Below, in pieces: positions 34,374 through 43,657 of a stretch of 64,000 nt of DNA. A model generated the notes under the pieces. It was not told where the DNA came from. It saw only the letters and a program-made list of their open reading frames with translations, and made no database searches. This DNA is from JAKACA01 sp052143575 (GTDB lineage Bacteria > Actinomycetota > Acidimicrobiia > Acidimicrobiales > Bog-793), in the NCBI GenBank assembly GCA_052143575.1, contig JBKQSP010000025.1, positions 17,766-81,765 of the forward strand, in the 5' to 3' direction. A program made the translations under genes and the position numbers. Within the stretch, counting starts at the first letter, position 1, and every line of letters begins with the position of its first letter.

Positions 34374-35698
34374 CAGGCACTCCTCACGGTGCCCGGCCCA
34401 CCCGGAGTCGAGGCGTCCGTGCCGGCTGGTACCTCCGGCCCGGGTGCTGCAGGCAGGGGCCGCACGACCGCCTTGGGCTTCGCGGCGGACGGGCCGATCA
34501 AACGGTGGTAGCCGACCGTCATGATGGCGGCGAAGAGGGCGACGAGGCCGAGCACGATGCCGTACTCGACCCACGTCGGCGAGTAGCGACCGATCAGCTG
34601 GAACGACGTCGTTGTCGGGTTGTAGGTGCCGATGGCGTTACCGGGCGGGAACTGGGTGAGCGGGTTGATGAACCCGATCACGACGAGCTCGATGCGGAAC
34701 GCAAGGACGCCGACGATAGCGAGGCTGGCGGCCAGTCCGAGGGAGCCCTGCACCTTGCGGAGCCGTGGGACGAGCAGCAACGACAGCGGGATGACGCCTC
34801 CCACGATCCATTCCGTCCAGAAGATCCATGACCAGGATCCGCCTGGGAGCACGAGGTTGAGGGCCGAGCGGTCGGCCGGCACGTTGCCCCAGAGCACGGT
34901 GATGTAGTCGCAGCCGACGAAGAACAAGTCGACGATGAGGGCGACGGTGATGAAGCCACGCAGCCACCGCCTTGTGTCGTCCGGCAGGTTGAGGCCACCC
35001 CAGCGCTCAGCGGCCAGGGCGAGCAGCGTCACGAGGGCGGTGCCGGACAGGATGGCGGACACGACGAAGAGAGGCGCCATCAGCGAGGTGTTCCACCAGG
35101 TGCGGGCGATCTGCAGCCCGAAGATCCAGGCCGTCACCGAGTGCAACAACACCGCCGTCGGGAGTCCCACGTAGGCGAGCACCCGAACGGTCCGGCGCAG
35201 CGTCGTGGGCTCCGACTCGTGCTGTTGCAGCACGGCGAAGTCGACGACCGAGAAGACGAAGTACACCGAGATGATGAGGATGTCCCAGATGAGTGGGGAG
35301 GTCCAGTTGGGATGGATGAAGATGTTGAGGATGCGATCGGGGCGCCCGAGGTCCGGGATGATCATGAGGGCGGCCACCGTCACGCAGGCGGCAGCCGAGA
35401 GAACACCCAGCCTCGAAAGGGGCTTCAAGGCCTTGATCCCGAACACCTCGGCACTCGAGGCCATGATGAGGCCGCCTGCCGAAAGGCCGATGAAGAAGGC
35501 GAACGTGAAGATGTACATCCCCCAGGAGACGACGTCGCGCATGCCGGTGGCGGCGAGGCCGTGCTCGAGCTCGTAGATCCAGGCGGCGACGCCGAAGGCG
35601 CCCACGAGGACGAGGACCCCGTACCAGAGGCGGAGCCCAAACTGCGAGCTGCGCTCACGTGGCGCCGAGATCGGAAGCGAAGCCGTGCTGGTGGCCAT
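34373..35698 (-). CDS. nrfD: NrfD/PsrC-family membrane anchor subunit
   Basis: 441 residues with about ten hydrophobic helices. WGMYIFTFAFFIGLSAGGLIMAS, near the N-terminus, is the typical start of the NrfD family. No heme-binding histidine pattern is apparent. PsrC/NrfD proteins exchange electrons between quinone in the membrane and the periplasm-facing ferredoxin subunit. AGGGGG lies seven bases before the ATG. The gene is 12 bases after the ferredoxin gene and overlaps the chaperone gene. The last 40 residues are Pro/Ala-rich and cytoplasmic. Confidence 0.92.
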   Translation of the reverse strand: MATSTASLPISAPRERSSQFGLRLWYGVLVLVGAFGVAAWIYELEHGLAATGMRDVVSWGMYIFTFAFFIGLSAGGLIMASSAEVFGIKALKPLSRLGVLSAAACVTVAALMIIPDLGRPDRILNIFIHPNWTSPLIWDILIISVYFVFSVVDFAVLQQHESEPTTLRRTVRVLAYVGLPTAVLLHSVTAWIFGLQIARTWWNTSLMAPLFVVSAILSGTALVTLLALAAERWGGLNLPDDTRRWLRGFITVALIVDLFFVGCDYITVLWGNVPADRSALNLVLPGGSWSWIFWTEWIVGGVIPLSLLLVPRLRKVQGSLGLAASLAIVGVLAFRIELVVIGFINPLTQFPPGNAIGTYNPTTTSFQLIGRYSPTWVEYGIVLGLVALFAAIMTVGYHRLIGPSAAKPKAVVRPLPAAPGPEVPAGTDASTPGGPGTVRSA

Positions 35699-35710
35699 GA
35701 CCTAACCCCC

Positions 35711-36442
35711 TCAGCTCTCTCGCGCCACGCGCTGGCGCACGGGCACGTAGTAGACGTTCGGATCCGTGCCGAGCTCGGGGTGGAGCTGAACGGCCCCGCC
35801 CTCGTTCACGAGCTGGCTGACCGTGCTGTCGGCGTCATTGAGGTCCCCGAAGATGCGGGCGCCGATGGGGCAGGCCTGCACGCAGTAGGGATCCTCGCCG
35901 ACGTCGATGAGCTCGACGCAGAAGGTGCACTTCTCGACGACGCCCTTCGGTCGCTCCGGCGTGAACACGAGGCGGCCGTCGTAGCGGTACTCCTTGCCGT
36001 AGCCGACGATGCCGCCAGGCGCATACTCGGCGTCGCCCCAGTTGAAGATTCGCACGCCGTAGGGGCAAGCCGCCATGCAGTAGCGACAGCCGATGCAGCG
36101 CTCGTAGTCGACGAGCACCGTGCCGTCGTCCCGCCGGAACGTCGCCTGCACGGGACAGACCTTCACGCACGGTGCGTCGTTGCAGTGCTGGCAGGCGACG
36201 GGCAGGTAGGCGAGCTCGAGGTTCGGGAAGACGCCGTACGGCACGTCGATGTTGTCGCTGGCGGGCGCCTTGGCGGTCGTCGACTGGTTGGGTGCTGTCG
36301 TCAACACGCGGTTCCACCAGTAGCCGAGCGGCTCGTTGTTGATCTGCTTGCAGGCAACTGCACATGTCCAGCAACCGACGCAACGGTTCGTGTCGATCAC
36401 CATGACGTGGTGCGGCGTTCCGGCTTTGCTCCCAGAGGCCAT
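35711..36442 (-). CDS. Four-cluster 4Fe-4S ferredoxin subunit (PsrB/DmsB type)
   Basis: 243 residues from ATG 36442 (AGGAAGG upstream); the longer frame to 36784 overlaps the catalytic-subunit gene and is rejected. Cysteine motifs for four clusters are visible: NRCVGCWTCAVACK, CQHCNDAPCVKVCP, ERCIGCRYCMAACPYG and CTFCVELI ... CVQACP. No signal peptide: it is presumably exported together with the Tat-signal catalytic subunit. It carries electrons between that subunit and the NrfD anchor. Confidence 0.93.
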   Translation of the reverse strand: MASGSKAGTPHHVMVIDTNRCVGCWTCAVACKQINNEPLGYWWNRVLTTAPNQSTTAKAPASDNIDVPYGVFPNLELAYLPVACQHCNDAPCVKVCPVQATFRRDDGTVLVDYERCIGCRYCMAACPYGVRIFNWGDAEYAPGGIVGYGKEYRYDGRLVFTPERPKGVVEKCTFCVELIDVGEDPYCVQACPIGARIFGDLNDADSTVSQLVNEGGAVQLHPELGTDPNVYYVPVRQRVARES

Positions 36443-36447
36443 GACTG

Positions 36448-38937
36448 TCACCTTCCTACCGGCTCGACCTGAACGAGGCAGTCGTAGTACGCCGCATTCG
36501 AGGGGAAATTCGGGATGAGGGCCTGCGCCGGCTTGGCGATCTGGTGCGTGAGGTTGTTCGGGTGGCCCTCGATGTAGTGCTTGACCTGGATCGTGTCCCA
36601 ACCGCCCTGGTAGCAGTTGACGACGCCGGGTTTGACGGACTCCGTGAGGCGAGCGCGCACCTTCATCTCGCCACGGTCGTTGAAGATCCGCACGACCATC
36701 TCGTCGGCGATCCCACGGGAGGCGGCGTCGACCGGGTTGATCTCGAGGAACCCCTGACCGCCGTTGTTGAGCTCCTTCAGCCACGGCAGGTTGACGTATT
36801 GAGAGTGTGTGCGGAACTTCGTATGGGTGGAGAGGAAGACGAGCGGGTACTTGTCATACAGGGCGTTGGTGGGGGACGCCTCGATGGGTTCCTGGTGTTC
36901 GCAGAGCTCCTGGCCGAAGGGCACCAGCATCTCGACGTAGAACTCGATCTTGCCGCTCTTGGTCGGGAATTGCTTGTTGTAGAACGGCACGTACGGCATC
37001 GGGTCGGTGTTGAGGTGCACTGCCTCGGTCGTGAGCTGCTCCCAGGTCAGGCCCTTCACCGTCGGGTCGGCGTTCGACTGTCCGATGTGCATGATCTGGC
37101 GCAGGTACTCGTCGGGCGGCTGGTCGAAGTACTTGCCGACCCCCATCTTGTCGGCCACCAGGGCGATGGCGTCGAGGTCAGACTTCGACTCGAAGAGCGG
37201 GTCGATGATCTTCGGCATGTACTGCAGGTAGAAGTTGTTCGACGACAACAGGTCGGTCTTCTCGAGGTACGTGCAGGCCGGCAGGACGAGGTCGGCGATG
37301 TCGGCCGTCGCCGAGAGCACGTAGTCGGACACGACGCAGAAGTCGAGTGCCATCATGGCCTTCACGACCTGGTTGCGGTCGGACATCTGCTGGGCGAAGT
37401 TGTCGATCATGAACCAGGCGGCCCGCACCGGATAGGGATCGTCCTTCAGCACGGCGTCGCAGAAGTTCATCGGCTCGAGCACCGGGTAGGGAGTGCCGGT
37501 CGGGTTCCACCAGTTGAAGAGGTCGAAGGCCGTCGTCGTCAGGCCGCCGGCGAACGTCGTGACGCCGCCGCCGTGGACACCGAGGTTGCCCGTGATGGCT
37601 TGCAGCGTGAGCAAGGCCTGCATGTGGAGATCGCCGTGGTACCAGTGGGATAGGCCGAAGCCCACGCGCACGGCGAAGGGCTTCAAGGTGCCCCATGTCT
37701 GGGCGAGGGAGACGATCTGCGCCGCCGGGAGGTCCGTGAGCGCCGAGGTGTACTCCGGCGTGTACTTGGAGGCCATGTCGGCGAGTGCCTGCAGGGCCGT
37801 CGATGCCTGCTGCTGGCCGGCGGCGTGCGTCCCGAAGAGGGCGGGGAGTTTGACGGACTTGTCGCTCGCAGCCTTCAACGTGCCGTCCGCCTCGTCGAAG
37901 ACGACGTAGTCGTCGTCCTTGGCGCCTGCGATGACGTCCTTGGCCCGCAGCCACTTCTTCGTGCTCGGGTCCACGAGGTAGGGGCCGACGGTGTAGCTGC
38001 GGATGTAGTCGGCGTCGTAGAGCCCGTGCGACAGCACGTAGTTGATGATCCCGTCGATAAGGGCGGTGTCGGCTCCCGGCCGGATCGGCAGCCAGTCGTC
38101 GCAGGCGGCGGACGTGACGGTGAAGCGGGGGTCGACGGAGATGAGCTGGGTCCCGTTGGCGTCGCGGGCGTCGCACATCACGCGCCAGTCGGGGATGGAC
38201 GTCTCGGCGACGTTGTTCGCCCAGAAGACGATCCCCTTGGCCGAGAGGAAGTCGACGGACTCGTGCCCGGTGAAGAAACCCCCGCCGTTGGCCGGGTTCG
38301 CCGGATCCACCAGCACGTAGTTCCAGCCGGCCGGAGTGGCGGAGTCTCCCTCGTTGTCACCCTCGGAGTCGCCGGCCGAGGCGCCGATGACACTGGCGAG
38401 ACGGAAGCCGGCGCCTACGACGCCCTCGATGAGGGCGAGCGAGCCGGTGTAGGGGGCGATCCAGACGGACTTCTTGCCGTACTTCTCTTGTGCCGCCTGG
38501 AATTTCTCGGCGATCATGGAGGTCGCCTCGGCCCAGCTGATGCGCTTCCAGCGGCCCGAGCCGCGCCCGCCCACCGCCATGTAGGGGTACTTGATGCGGT
38601 CGGGGCTGTAGGTGTTCGAGATCTGCGAGAGGCCCCGCAGGCAGATACGCGGGTGGAACGTGGGAGCAGGGGCGCCCGAGACGGTCGTGGTTCCCCAGCT
38701 GGCCGGTCCGATCTCGGTCACGCGCCCGTCGACGACGTGGATGAGGTGACCGCAGGCGCCGTCGCAGTTGTTCGAGTGCCCGGTGCGGTACACCGTGGCG
38801 TTGCCGTTGACGACCGGCTCGGAAGCCTCGGCGTCCTGCCCGAGGAGTGGCTGGAAGAAGCGCAGATGGTCGGCCAGAACGACCCCACCTACGGTTGCCG
38901 CGCTCCCTCCGAGGAAGGCGCGTCTCGAGAAGGTCAT
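36448..38937 (-). CDS. Tat-exported molybdopterin oxidoreductase catalytic subunit (DMSO reductase family)
   Basis: 829 residues from ATG 38937 (AAAGGGG upstream). A Tat signal, SRRAFLGG, is at residues 4-11. The FS0 cluster motif is His54-x3-Cys58-x3-Cys62-x36-Cys99. DmsA and PsrA have Cys at the first position; NarG-type (type II) enzymes have His. No Cys lies where the Mo ligand is expected (about residues 165-235), so a Cys or Sec ligand is unlikely; Asp or Ser residues in GDSEGDNEGDS are candidates. VAETSIPDWRVM and FTVTSAACDDWLPIRPGADTAL resemble NarG-like enzymes. The partner anchor, however, is NrfD-type. Substrate unknown; a sulfur, nitrogen, selenium or chlorine oxyanion are all possible. 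Confidence 0.9.
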   Translation of the reverse strand: MTFSRRAFLGGSAATVGGVVLADHLRFFQPLLGQDAEASEPVVNGNATVYRTGHSNNCDGACGHLIHVVDGRVTEIGPASWGTTTVSGAPAPTFHPRICLRGLSQISNTYSPDRIKYPYMAVGGRGSGRWKRISWAEATSMIAEKFQAAQEKYGKKSVWIAPYTGSLALIEGVVGAGFRLASVIGASAGDSEGDNEGDSATPAGWNYVLVDPANPANGGGFFTGHESVDFLSAKGIVFWANNVAETSIPDWRVMCDARDANGTQLISVDPRFTVTSAACDDWLPIRPGADTALIDGIINYVLSHGLYDADYIRSYTVGPYLVDPSTKKWLRAKDVIAGAKDDDYVVFDEADGTLKAASDKSVKLPALFGTHAAGQQQASTALQALADMASKYTPEYTSALTDLPAAQIVSLAQTWGTLKPFAVRVGFGLSHWYHGDLHMQALLTLQAITGNLGVHGGGVTTFAGGLTTTAFDLFNWWNPTGTPYPVLEPMNFCDAVLKDDPYPVRAAWFMIDNFAQQMSDRNQVVKAMMALDFCVVSDYVLSATADIADLVLPACTYLEKTDLLSSNNFYLQYMPKIIDPLFESKSDLDAIALVADKMGVGKYFDQPPDEYLRQIMHIGQSNADPTVKGLTWEQLTTEAVHLNTDPMPYVPFYNKQFPTKSGKIEFYVEMLVPFGQELCEHQEPIEASPTNALYDKYPLVFLSTHTKFRTHSQYVNLPWLKELNNGGQGFLEINPVDAASRGIADEMVVRIFNDRGEMKVRARLTESVKPGVVNCYQGGWDTIQVKHYIEGHPNNLTHQIAKPAQALIPNFPSNAAYYDCLVQVEPVGR

Positions 38938-39143
38938 CGTGACGACCCCTTTTCTTGTCGGCTTCGAGAGCGAAAGACGACACGGCGGCACCCACATGTG
39001 GTGGCTCCCGATCGGCTCTCGCATCTCCACTCAAGCGGTCTGACGCCGCGGTAACTAGGGCCGAACGACTCCAGAGTTCGGCTAAGAGTCCCGCCGAAAT
39101 GCGCGAATTGGCTGCGTGGGGCTATTCCACGGGCGCCGGCGGC
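38938..39143. promoter_or_regulatory. Promoter region of the molybdoenzyme operon
   Basis: About 200 non-coding bases between the ABC ATPase 3' end and the catalytic-subunit start. It contains a 10-bp perfect palindrome CCACATGTGG (38992-39001), about 60 bases before the start codon and possibly an operator, and the terminator-like hairpin described separately. No clear -10/-35 pair was found. Confidence 0.35.
39060..39082 (-). terminator. Hairpin after the UgpC-type ATPase gene, possible end of the sugar operon
   Basis: GCCGAAC and GTTCGGC form a perfect 7-bp stem with a nine-base loop, about 60 bases beyond the stop codon at 39144. There is no T-run, so an intrinsic terminator is only tentative. 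Confidence 0.4.
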
Positions 39144-40301
39144 CTATTGCGAGATCGACTGCTCGCTCGTGGGGTCGAAGAAGTGGATGCGATCGGCATC
39201 GATCTCGAGGCGGAGGCGCCCTCCTGGCTTCACGGCCGCCGCGGCGTCCACGCTGGCGATGCCGTCTCCGGCCGTGCCCCCAAGGGACACGCTCTCGGCC
39301 GGCTCGGACTCATGGGTGCGAACGGGCGTCGCGTCGATGGCGAAGTGAACGAGGAGCTCGGAACCGAGCGGTTCGACGAGATCGACGTCTCCGACGAAGC
39401 CCGGTCGCCCGCTCTCGGCGGAGATCCGGAGGTGTTCGGGGCGGAAGCCGACCACGACGGGCGAGTCCCGGTAGCTCGCCAGCTCCGGTCGTCGCGCGAG
39501 CAGGGAGTCGGGAAGCTCGAGCCGCTGCGATCCGAGCTGCAGTGAACGGGCGTCGGCGCCCAGGCGAGCCTCGTAGAGGTTCATCGCCGGCGAGCCGATG
39601 AAGCCGCCCACGAACAGGTCGGTCGGGTGGTCGTAAATGCGCTGGGGGACGTCGCACTGCCGCACCTTGCCTTCGGCGAGCACGGCGACACGGTCGCCCA
39701 TTGTCATGGCTTCGGTCTGGTCGTGGGTGACATAGAGCGTCGCCACACCGAGGCGCCGCTGCAGCCGGTTGATCTCCGCCCGCATCTGGACGCGCAGGCG
39801 GGCGTCGAGATTGGACAGCGGCTCGTCCATGAGGAAGGCAGCCGGCTCGCGCACGATCGCCCGACCCATGGCGACTCGCTGACGCTGCCCACCCGAGAGC
39901 CGCCCGGGGCGCTGGTCGAGGAGCTTCGTGAGGCCCATCAGCTCGGCCGCCTGGGCGACCTTGTCTCGGATCTCGTTGCGCGGCATCTTGCGAACCTTGA
40001 GCGGGAAGCCGATGTTCTGTGCCACGGTCATGTTCGGGTAGAGGGCGTAGTTCTGGAACACCATGGCGAGGTCGCGGTTCTTCGGTGCGACCTCGTTCAT
40101 GATGGCCTCGCCGATGCGCAAGGTCCCCGAGGTGATCTGCTCGAGGCCGGCCACCATGCGCAACAGCGTTGTCTTGCCGCATCCGGACGGGCCGACGAGG
40201 ACGACGAATTCGCCGTCCGACACGTCGAGGTCGACACCTCTGACGGCCTCGAAGCCGTTCGGGTAGGTCTTCGTGACGTTCTCGAGGCTCACCGTGGCCA
40301 T
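39144..40301 (-). CDS. ugpC: Sugar ABC transporter ATPase, UgpC/MsmK type
   Basis: 385 residues. Walker A GPSGCGKTT (37-45), signature LSGGQRQR (about 134), Walker B AFLMDEPLSNLDA, then a C-terminal TOBE/OB domain from about residue 240. These ATPases power several carbohydrate importers; the family name does not imply glycerol-phosphate transport here. Its start overlaps the end of the mannosidase gene by 13 bases. It is the last gene of the operon and most likely serves the two permeases upstream. Confidence 0.94.
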   Translation of the reverse strand: MATVSLENVTKTYPNGFEAVRGVDLDVSDGEFVVLVGPSGCGKTTLLRMVAGLEQITSGTLRIGEAIMNEVAPKNRDLAMVFQNYALYPNMTVAQNIGFPLKVRKMPRNEIRDKVAQAAELMGLTKLLDQRPGRLSGGQRQRVAMGRAIVREPAAFLMDEPLSNLDARLRVQMRAEINRLQRRLGVATLYVTHDQTEAMTMGDRVAVLAEGKVRQCDVPQRIYDHPTDLFVGGFIGSPAMNLYEARLGADARSLQLGSQRLELPDSLLARRPELASYRDSPVVVGFRPEHLRISAESGRPGFVGDVDLVEPLGSELLVHFAIDATPVRTHESEPAESVSLGGTAGDGIASVDAAAAVKPGGRLRLEIDADRIHFFDPTSEQSISQ

Positions 40302-42817
40302 GACTCAGCACCTGCCTCCGTCGAGTGCTCGAGCTCGGCGATGTCCACGAAGCGGGCGGGCGCCGATGCATCGTCGGGGACGAGCACGGTCTGCACCTCG
40401 TAGGGGGCCAGTTCTGCTGCCACCGCGCGTCCGAGCAGCCGACCGCTGAGCGCCACGGCCACGTGCGCCCCGGTGGCCTCGACGAGGCGAACGACGATGC
40501 CCTCGTCGTTCTCTGCCCGCTTCAGCGCTCGCACGACGGCGGCGCCGGGCGGCTCCACTCGCAAGAGGGCTCCCTTGGCGGGCAGGTCCCCGGAGTGGTA
40601 GGTGTCCGCCACCACGATGGGACGACGCAGGTGCTCGACAGCGCGGGCGACGAGCCCGGCCGCCTGCCAGTCCCCGCTGTGAGGGTGGATCCGCACGCTG
40701 GCTTGGTGACGACCGCTGTCGGTGTACGGGTAGTCGTCGCCGGGGCGGGCCGCCCATCCTCCGCCGTGATCTCCCGCCAGCGGGTTGCGCAGCACGGTGA
40801 GCCGGGTGGTGGCACCTGTGGCGTCATAACCGTGCAGGTAATCGGTCGTGCAACCGACGCCCCGGTCCGTCGTGGGGTCGTAGCAGTCGAGCCAGCCCTG
40901 CAGCGGCTCCTCGGCTCCGGAGGGGCGGCGCACAGCGTGCCCGTAGGCAGCGCCGGCGACGGTGACCACCTCCGGGCCGAGTCGCCACGGCATCACGAGC
41001 TTGAGTACGACGTGAGGCGTCGACCAGTCAGCGCGGAGGCGGATCTCGGCATACGAGGCGGCGCGGGCAAGACAGAGATCCATGGTGAGGAAGGAGGCGT
41101 CGGATCGGAACCGCAACTGCAGTCGCCAGCGAAGGGGCCCGCTCTCGATCGTCTCCCATCCGACGAATTCGCAGGGGACCTGCTCGCCCTCGTATCGGAT
41201 GAGGCCGTGCGACCAGGTGTCGCTCCTGTCCGCCAGAACGACAGGGCGGATGCCGCCGTCGCCGATCAGCTCGGTCCCGCTCGCCAGATCGACCAGGCTC
41301 GAGATGCTGCCCGTGCTGACCTCGACGACGGCGCGTAGGACGTCGCTCTCGATGACCGGCTGCGTGGCGGGCGCCGGACCGTCGGGCAGGCGCGCCGTCC
41401 CCCCGCGGAGCCAGAAGACCTCGTAGCCGAGCGGGCCGAGCTCGGCGACGAACAACGAGTGCGAGCGAAACAGCGTGACCTCGCCGGAGGCCACCGCCTG
41501 GCTGGCGATCTCGTTCCCGTCGCTGTCGAGCACAGCCGCCGACGACCGCGGTGCCTCGATGACCTGGCGCACCGGCCAGCCGAGTGGGTTGTAGGCGAGG
41601 AAGGGAACGCCGGAGCCCTCGTTCCCGGTCCAGAACGACGAGTCGCGCTGCACCGGGCCGCCCAGTCCGAGGCTCGTGTCCACGCGGTGGGCGATCTCAT
41701 AGACGGCGTTCGTCGTCACCTGGTCGGCCATCGTCTCGACGTAGCCGAAGCGGGCGCGCACGGTCCCGTACGCCGATTCGCTCGCCGTGCCGGCGAGGGT
41801 GTCGTGGAATTGGCAGAGGAGGAGCTCCTTCCAGGCGGCGGTGAGCTCCGCCGCCCGATAGCGGCGTCCTACCAGCCGGCTTGCCACCACCTCGGCCGAC
41901 TCGGCGCCGAGAAGGGCCGCTTCACAGCGGTCGTTCTCGCGCTTGACCCATGCGCTCACCGAGTAGCAGCCGACGGCGTGGTGCTGCAGCTCGCCGTGCA
42001 CGAGGGGCAGGGCCGGGCGGCGGCTCTCGAGCTCGGCGAAATAGCGGTCAGGGTCGCTGTAGGCGACACCGGCGTCATCTGCTGCAACGGTGTCGATCGC
42101 CTGCAGCATCGCTCGTGTCGGGCCGCCCCCGTGGTTGCCGATGCCGTAGAAGAGCATCATCGGGGTGTTCTCCGACTCGGCGCGCCGATCGAGCTCCTGC
42201 ACTCGTTCCGGGATCTGCTCAGCCGAGTCGGTGGCGTAGTCGAAGGGAATCCGGTAGGCGAGCACCGTGCTCCCGTCGGCGTCCCCCCACCGGAAGGCCT
42301 GGCCCGGCAGCTCCCGCTCGTGCGCCGCTGGTCGCATCATGACGTAGGCGCCGAGGCCGCTGCGGGACAGCAGCTGCGGGAGGCCGGCAGCGTGGCCGAA
42401 CGAGTCCACGTTGTAGCCGGTGCGGGCCACGCGACCGAAGGCTCGCTGGAAGAAGCGTTGCCCGACGAGGAGCTGGCGGCAGAAAGACTCACCGGAGGGG
42501 AGGTTGCAGTCCGGCTCCACCCACATGCCGCCGACCAGGCACCAACGACCGGCTGCGACGGCCGCCCTGATCTGCTCGAAGAGGGCCTCGTCGTGCTGCT
42601 CGATCCACTCGTGATGGGCGGCTGAGCTCGCCGTGAAAACGACGTCGGCGTGCTCGGCAAGGCGGTCGAGGGCCGCCCGGAAAGTCGCCCAGACCTCGCC
42701 GAAGCCTTCACGCCAGTCCCAGATCCAAACGGGGTCCATGTGGGCGTTCCCGATGAGGTGCACGGTGCGCGCCGAAGCTTCGACGACCTCACGCCCGGTT
42801 TCGGTCTCTGGCGGCAT
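40289..42817 (-). CDS. Alpha-mannosidase, glycoside hydrolase family 38
   Basis: 842 residues, no signal peptide, so cytoplasmic. The N-terminal GH38 catalytic domain has NAHMDPVWIW with His26 and Asp28 as zinc ligands. YNVDSFGHAAGLPQ gives Asp138, the expected nucleophile and zinc ligand. A middle three-helix domain and C-terminal beta domains follow, as usual. The enzyme removes alpha-mannosyl residues from small glycans imported by the ABC system encoded by the neighbouring genes. It is three bases after the MalG-like permease gene and overlaps the ATPase gene. Confidence 0.93.
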   Translation of the reverse strand: MPPETETGREVVEASARTVHLIGNAHMDPVWIWDWREGFGEVWATFRAALDRLAEHADVVFTASSAAHHEWIEQHDEALFEQIRAAVAAGRWCLVGGMWVEPDCNLPSGESFCRQLLVGQRFFQRAFGRVARTGYNVDSFGHAAGLPQLLSRSGLGAYVMMRPAAHERELPGQAFRWGDADGSTVLAYRIPFDYATDSAEQIPERVQELDRRAESENTPMMLFYGIGNHGGGPTRAMLQAIDTVAADDAGVAYSDPDRYFAELESRRPALPLVHGELQHHAVGCYSVSAWVKRENDRCEAALLGAESAEVVASRLVGRRYRAAELTAAWKELLLCQFHDTLAGTASESAYGTVRARFGYVETMADQVTTNAVYEIAHRVDTSLGLGGPVQRDSSFWTGNEGSGVPFLAYNPLGWPVRQVIEAPRSSAAVLDSDGNEIASQAVASGEVTLFRSHSLFVAELGPLGYEVFWLRGGTARLPDGPAPATQPVIESDVLRAVVEVSTGSISSLVDLASGTELIGDGGIRPVVLADRSDTWSHGLIRYEGEQVPCEFVGWETIESGPLRWRLQLRFRSDASFLTMDLCLARAASYAEIRLRADWSTPHVVLKLVMPWRLGPEVVTVAGAAYGHAVRRPSGAEEPLQGWLDCYDPTTDRGVGCTTDYLHGYDATGATTRLTVLRNPLAGDHGGGWAARPGDDYPYTDSGRHQASVRIHPHSGDWQAAGLVARAVEHLRRPIVVADTYHSGDLPAKGALLRVEPPGAAVVRALKRAENDEGIVVRLVEATGAHVAVALSGRLLGRAVAAELAPYEVQTVLVPDDASAPARFVDIAELEHSTEAGAESWPR

Positions 42818-42820
42818 CGC

Positions 42821-43657
42821 TCAGCCTTTCACCGCTCCGCCGAGGGCGAAGCCCTGGCCGACCCAACGGGTGACGATGAGGTACAGCACGACGGGAGGTA
42901 GCGAGTACAGCAGGGCGAAGGCTGCCACGTCGCTGTAGTTGATGTTGTACTGGCCGAGGAAGCTGTACATCGTGACAGAGGCCGGGTTGTTGGCGCCCTG
43001 CAAGAGGATGTAGGGGATGTAGAAGTCGCTCCAGGCGTTCACGAAGGTGTACATCGCCACGACGCAGATGCCCGGCACGATCAAGGGGACCACGAGGCGC
43101 CAGAGCGACCCCCAGCGGTTCGTACCGTCGATCCAGGCCGCCTCCTCGACCTCTCGAGGCACGGCGTCGATGAAGCTGCGGGCGATCCAGGTGGCAAAGG
43201 GGAGCGCCGTCGCCGTCATGAACCACACCGTCCAGAACTTCGAGTTGATGAAGTTCAGCGTCACGAAGAAGTCGTAGGTGGGCACCATGAGGGCGATGAT
43301 CGGCAGGCCGGTAAGGAACACGAGGACGTAGACGAACCACTCCTGGGCGCGCGACTGGAAGCGGGAGAGGGGATAGGCGGCGAGCACGCCGATGACCGTC
43401 GTGCACAGCGTCGTGCCGACGGCGAGGTAGAGCGAATTCTCGAACGACGACACGAACGAGCTCTCGTGCAGCACGTCCGAGAAGTGCGAGAGCGTGAAGC
43501 TGCCGCCGCCCTGCAGGTTGAAGGATCCGTGAGCTTGGAAAGCCACGATCACCATCCAGACGAACGGGATGAGGAAGAGGAGGCCCACGAGCACCATGGC
43601 GGCCGACGGCAGGTGCCGGAAGACCGCTCGCTGCTGGGAGGGCGGGGCGCTGATCAT
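42821..43657 (-). CDS. Carbohydrate ABC transporter permease, MalG type
   Basis: 278 residues from ATG 43657; the longer frame to 44470 is rejected because it runs antisense-like through the MalF gene in another frame. About six membrane helices. The EAA loop that docks on the ATPase is EEAAWIDGTNRWGSLWRLVVPL. The start overlaps the stop of the other permease gene (ATGA). Second permease of the importer heterodimer. Confidence 0.93.
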   Translation of the reverse strand: MISAPPSQQRAVFRHLPSAAMVLVGLLFLIPFVWMVIVAFQAHGSFNLQGGGSFTLSHFSDVLHESSFVSSFENSLYLAVGTTLCTTVIGVLAAYPLSRFQSRAQEWFVYVLVFLTGLPIIALMVPTYDFFVTLNFINSKFWTVWFMTATALPFATWIARSFIDAVPREVEEAAWIDGTNRWGSLWRLVVPLIVPGICVVAMYTFVNAWSDFYIPYILLQGANNPASVTMYSFLGQYNINYSDVAAFALLYSLPPVVLYLIVTRWVGQGFALGGAVKG

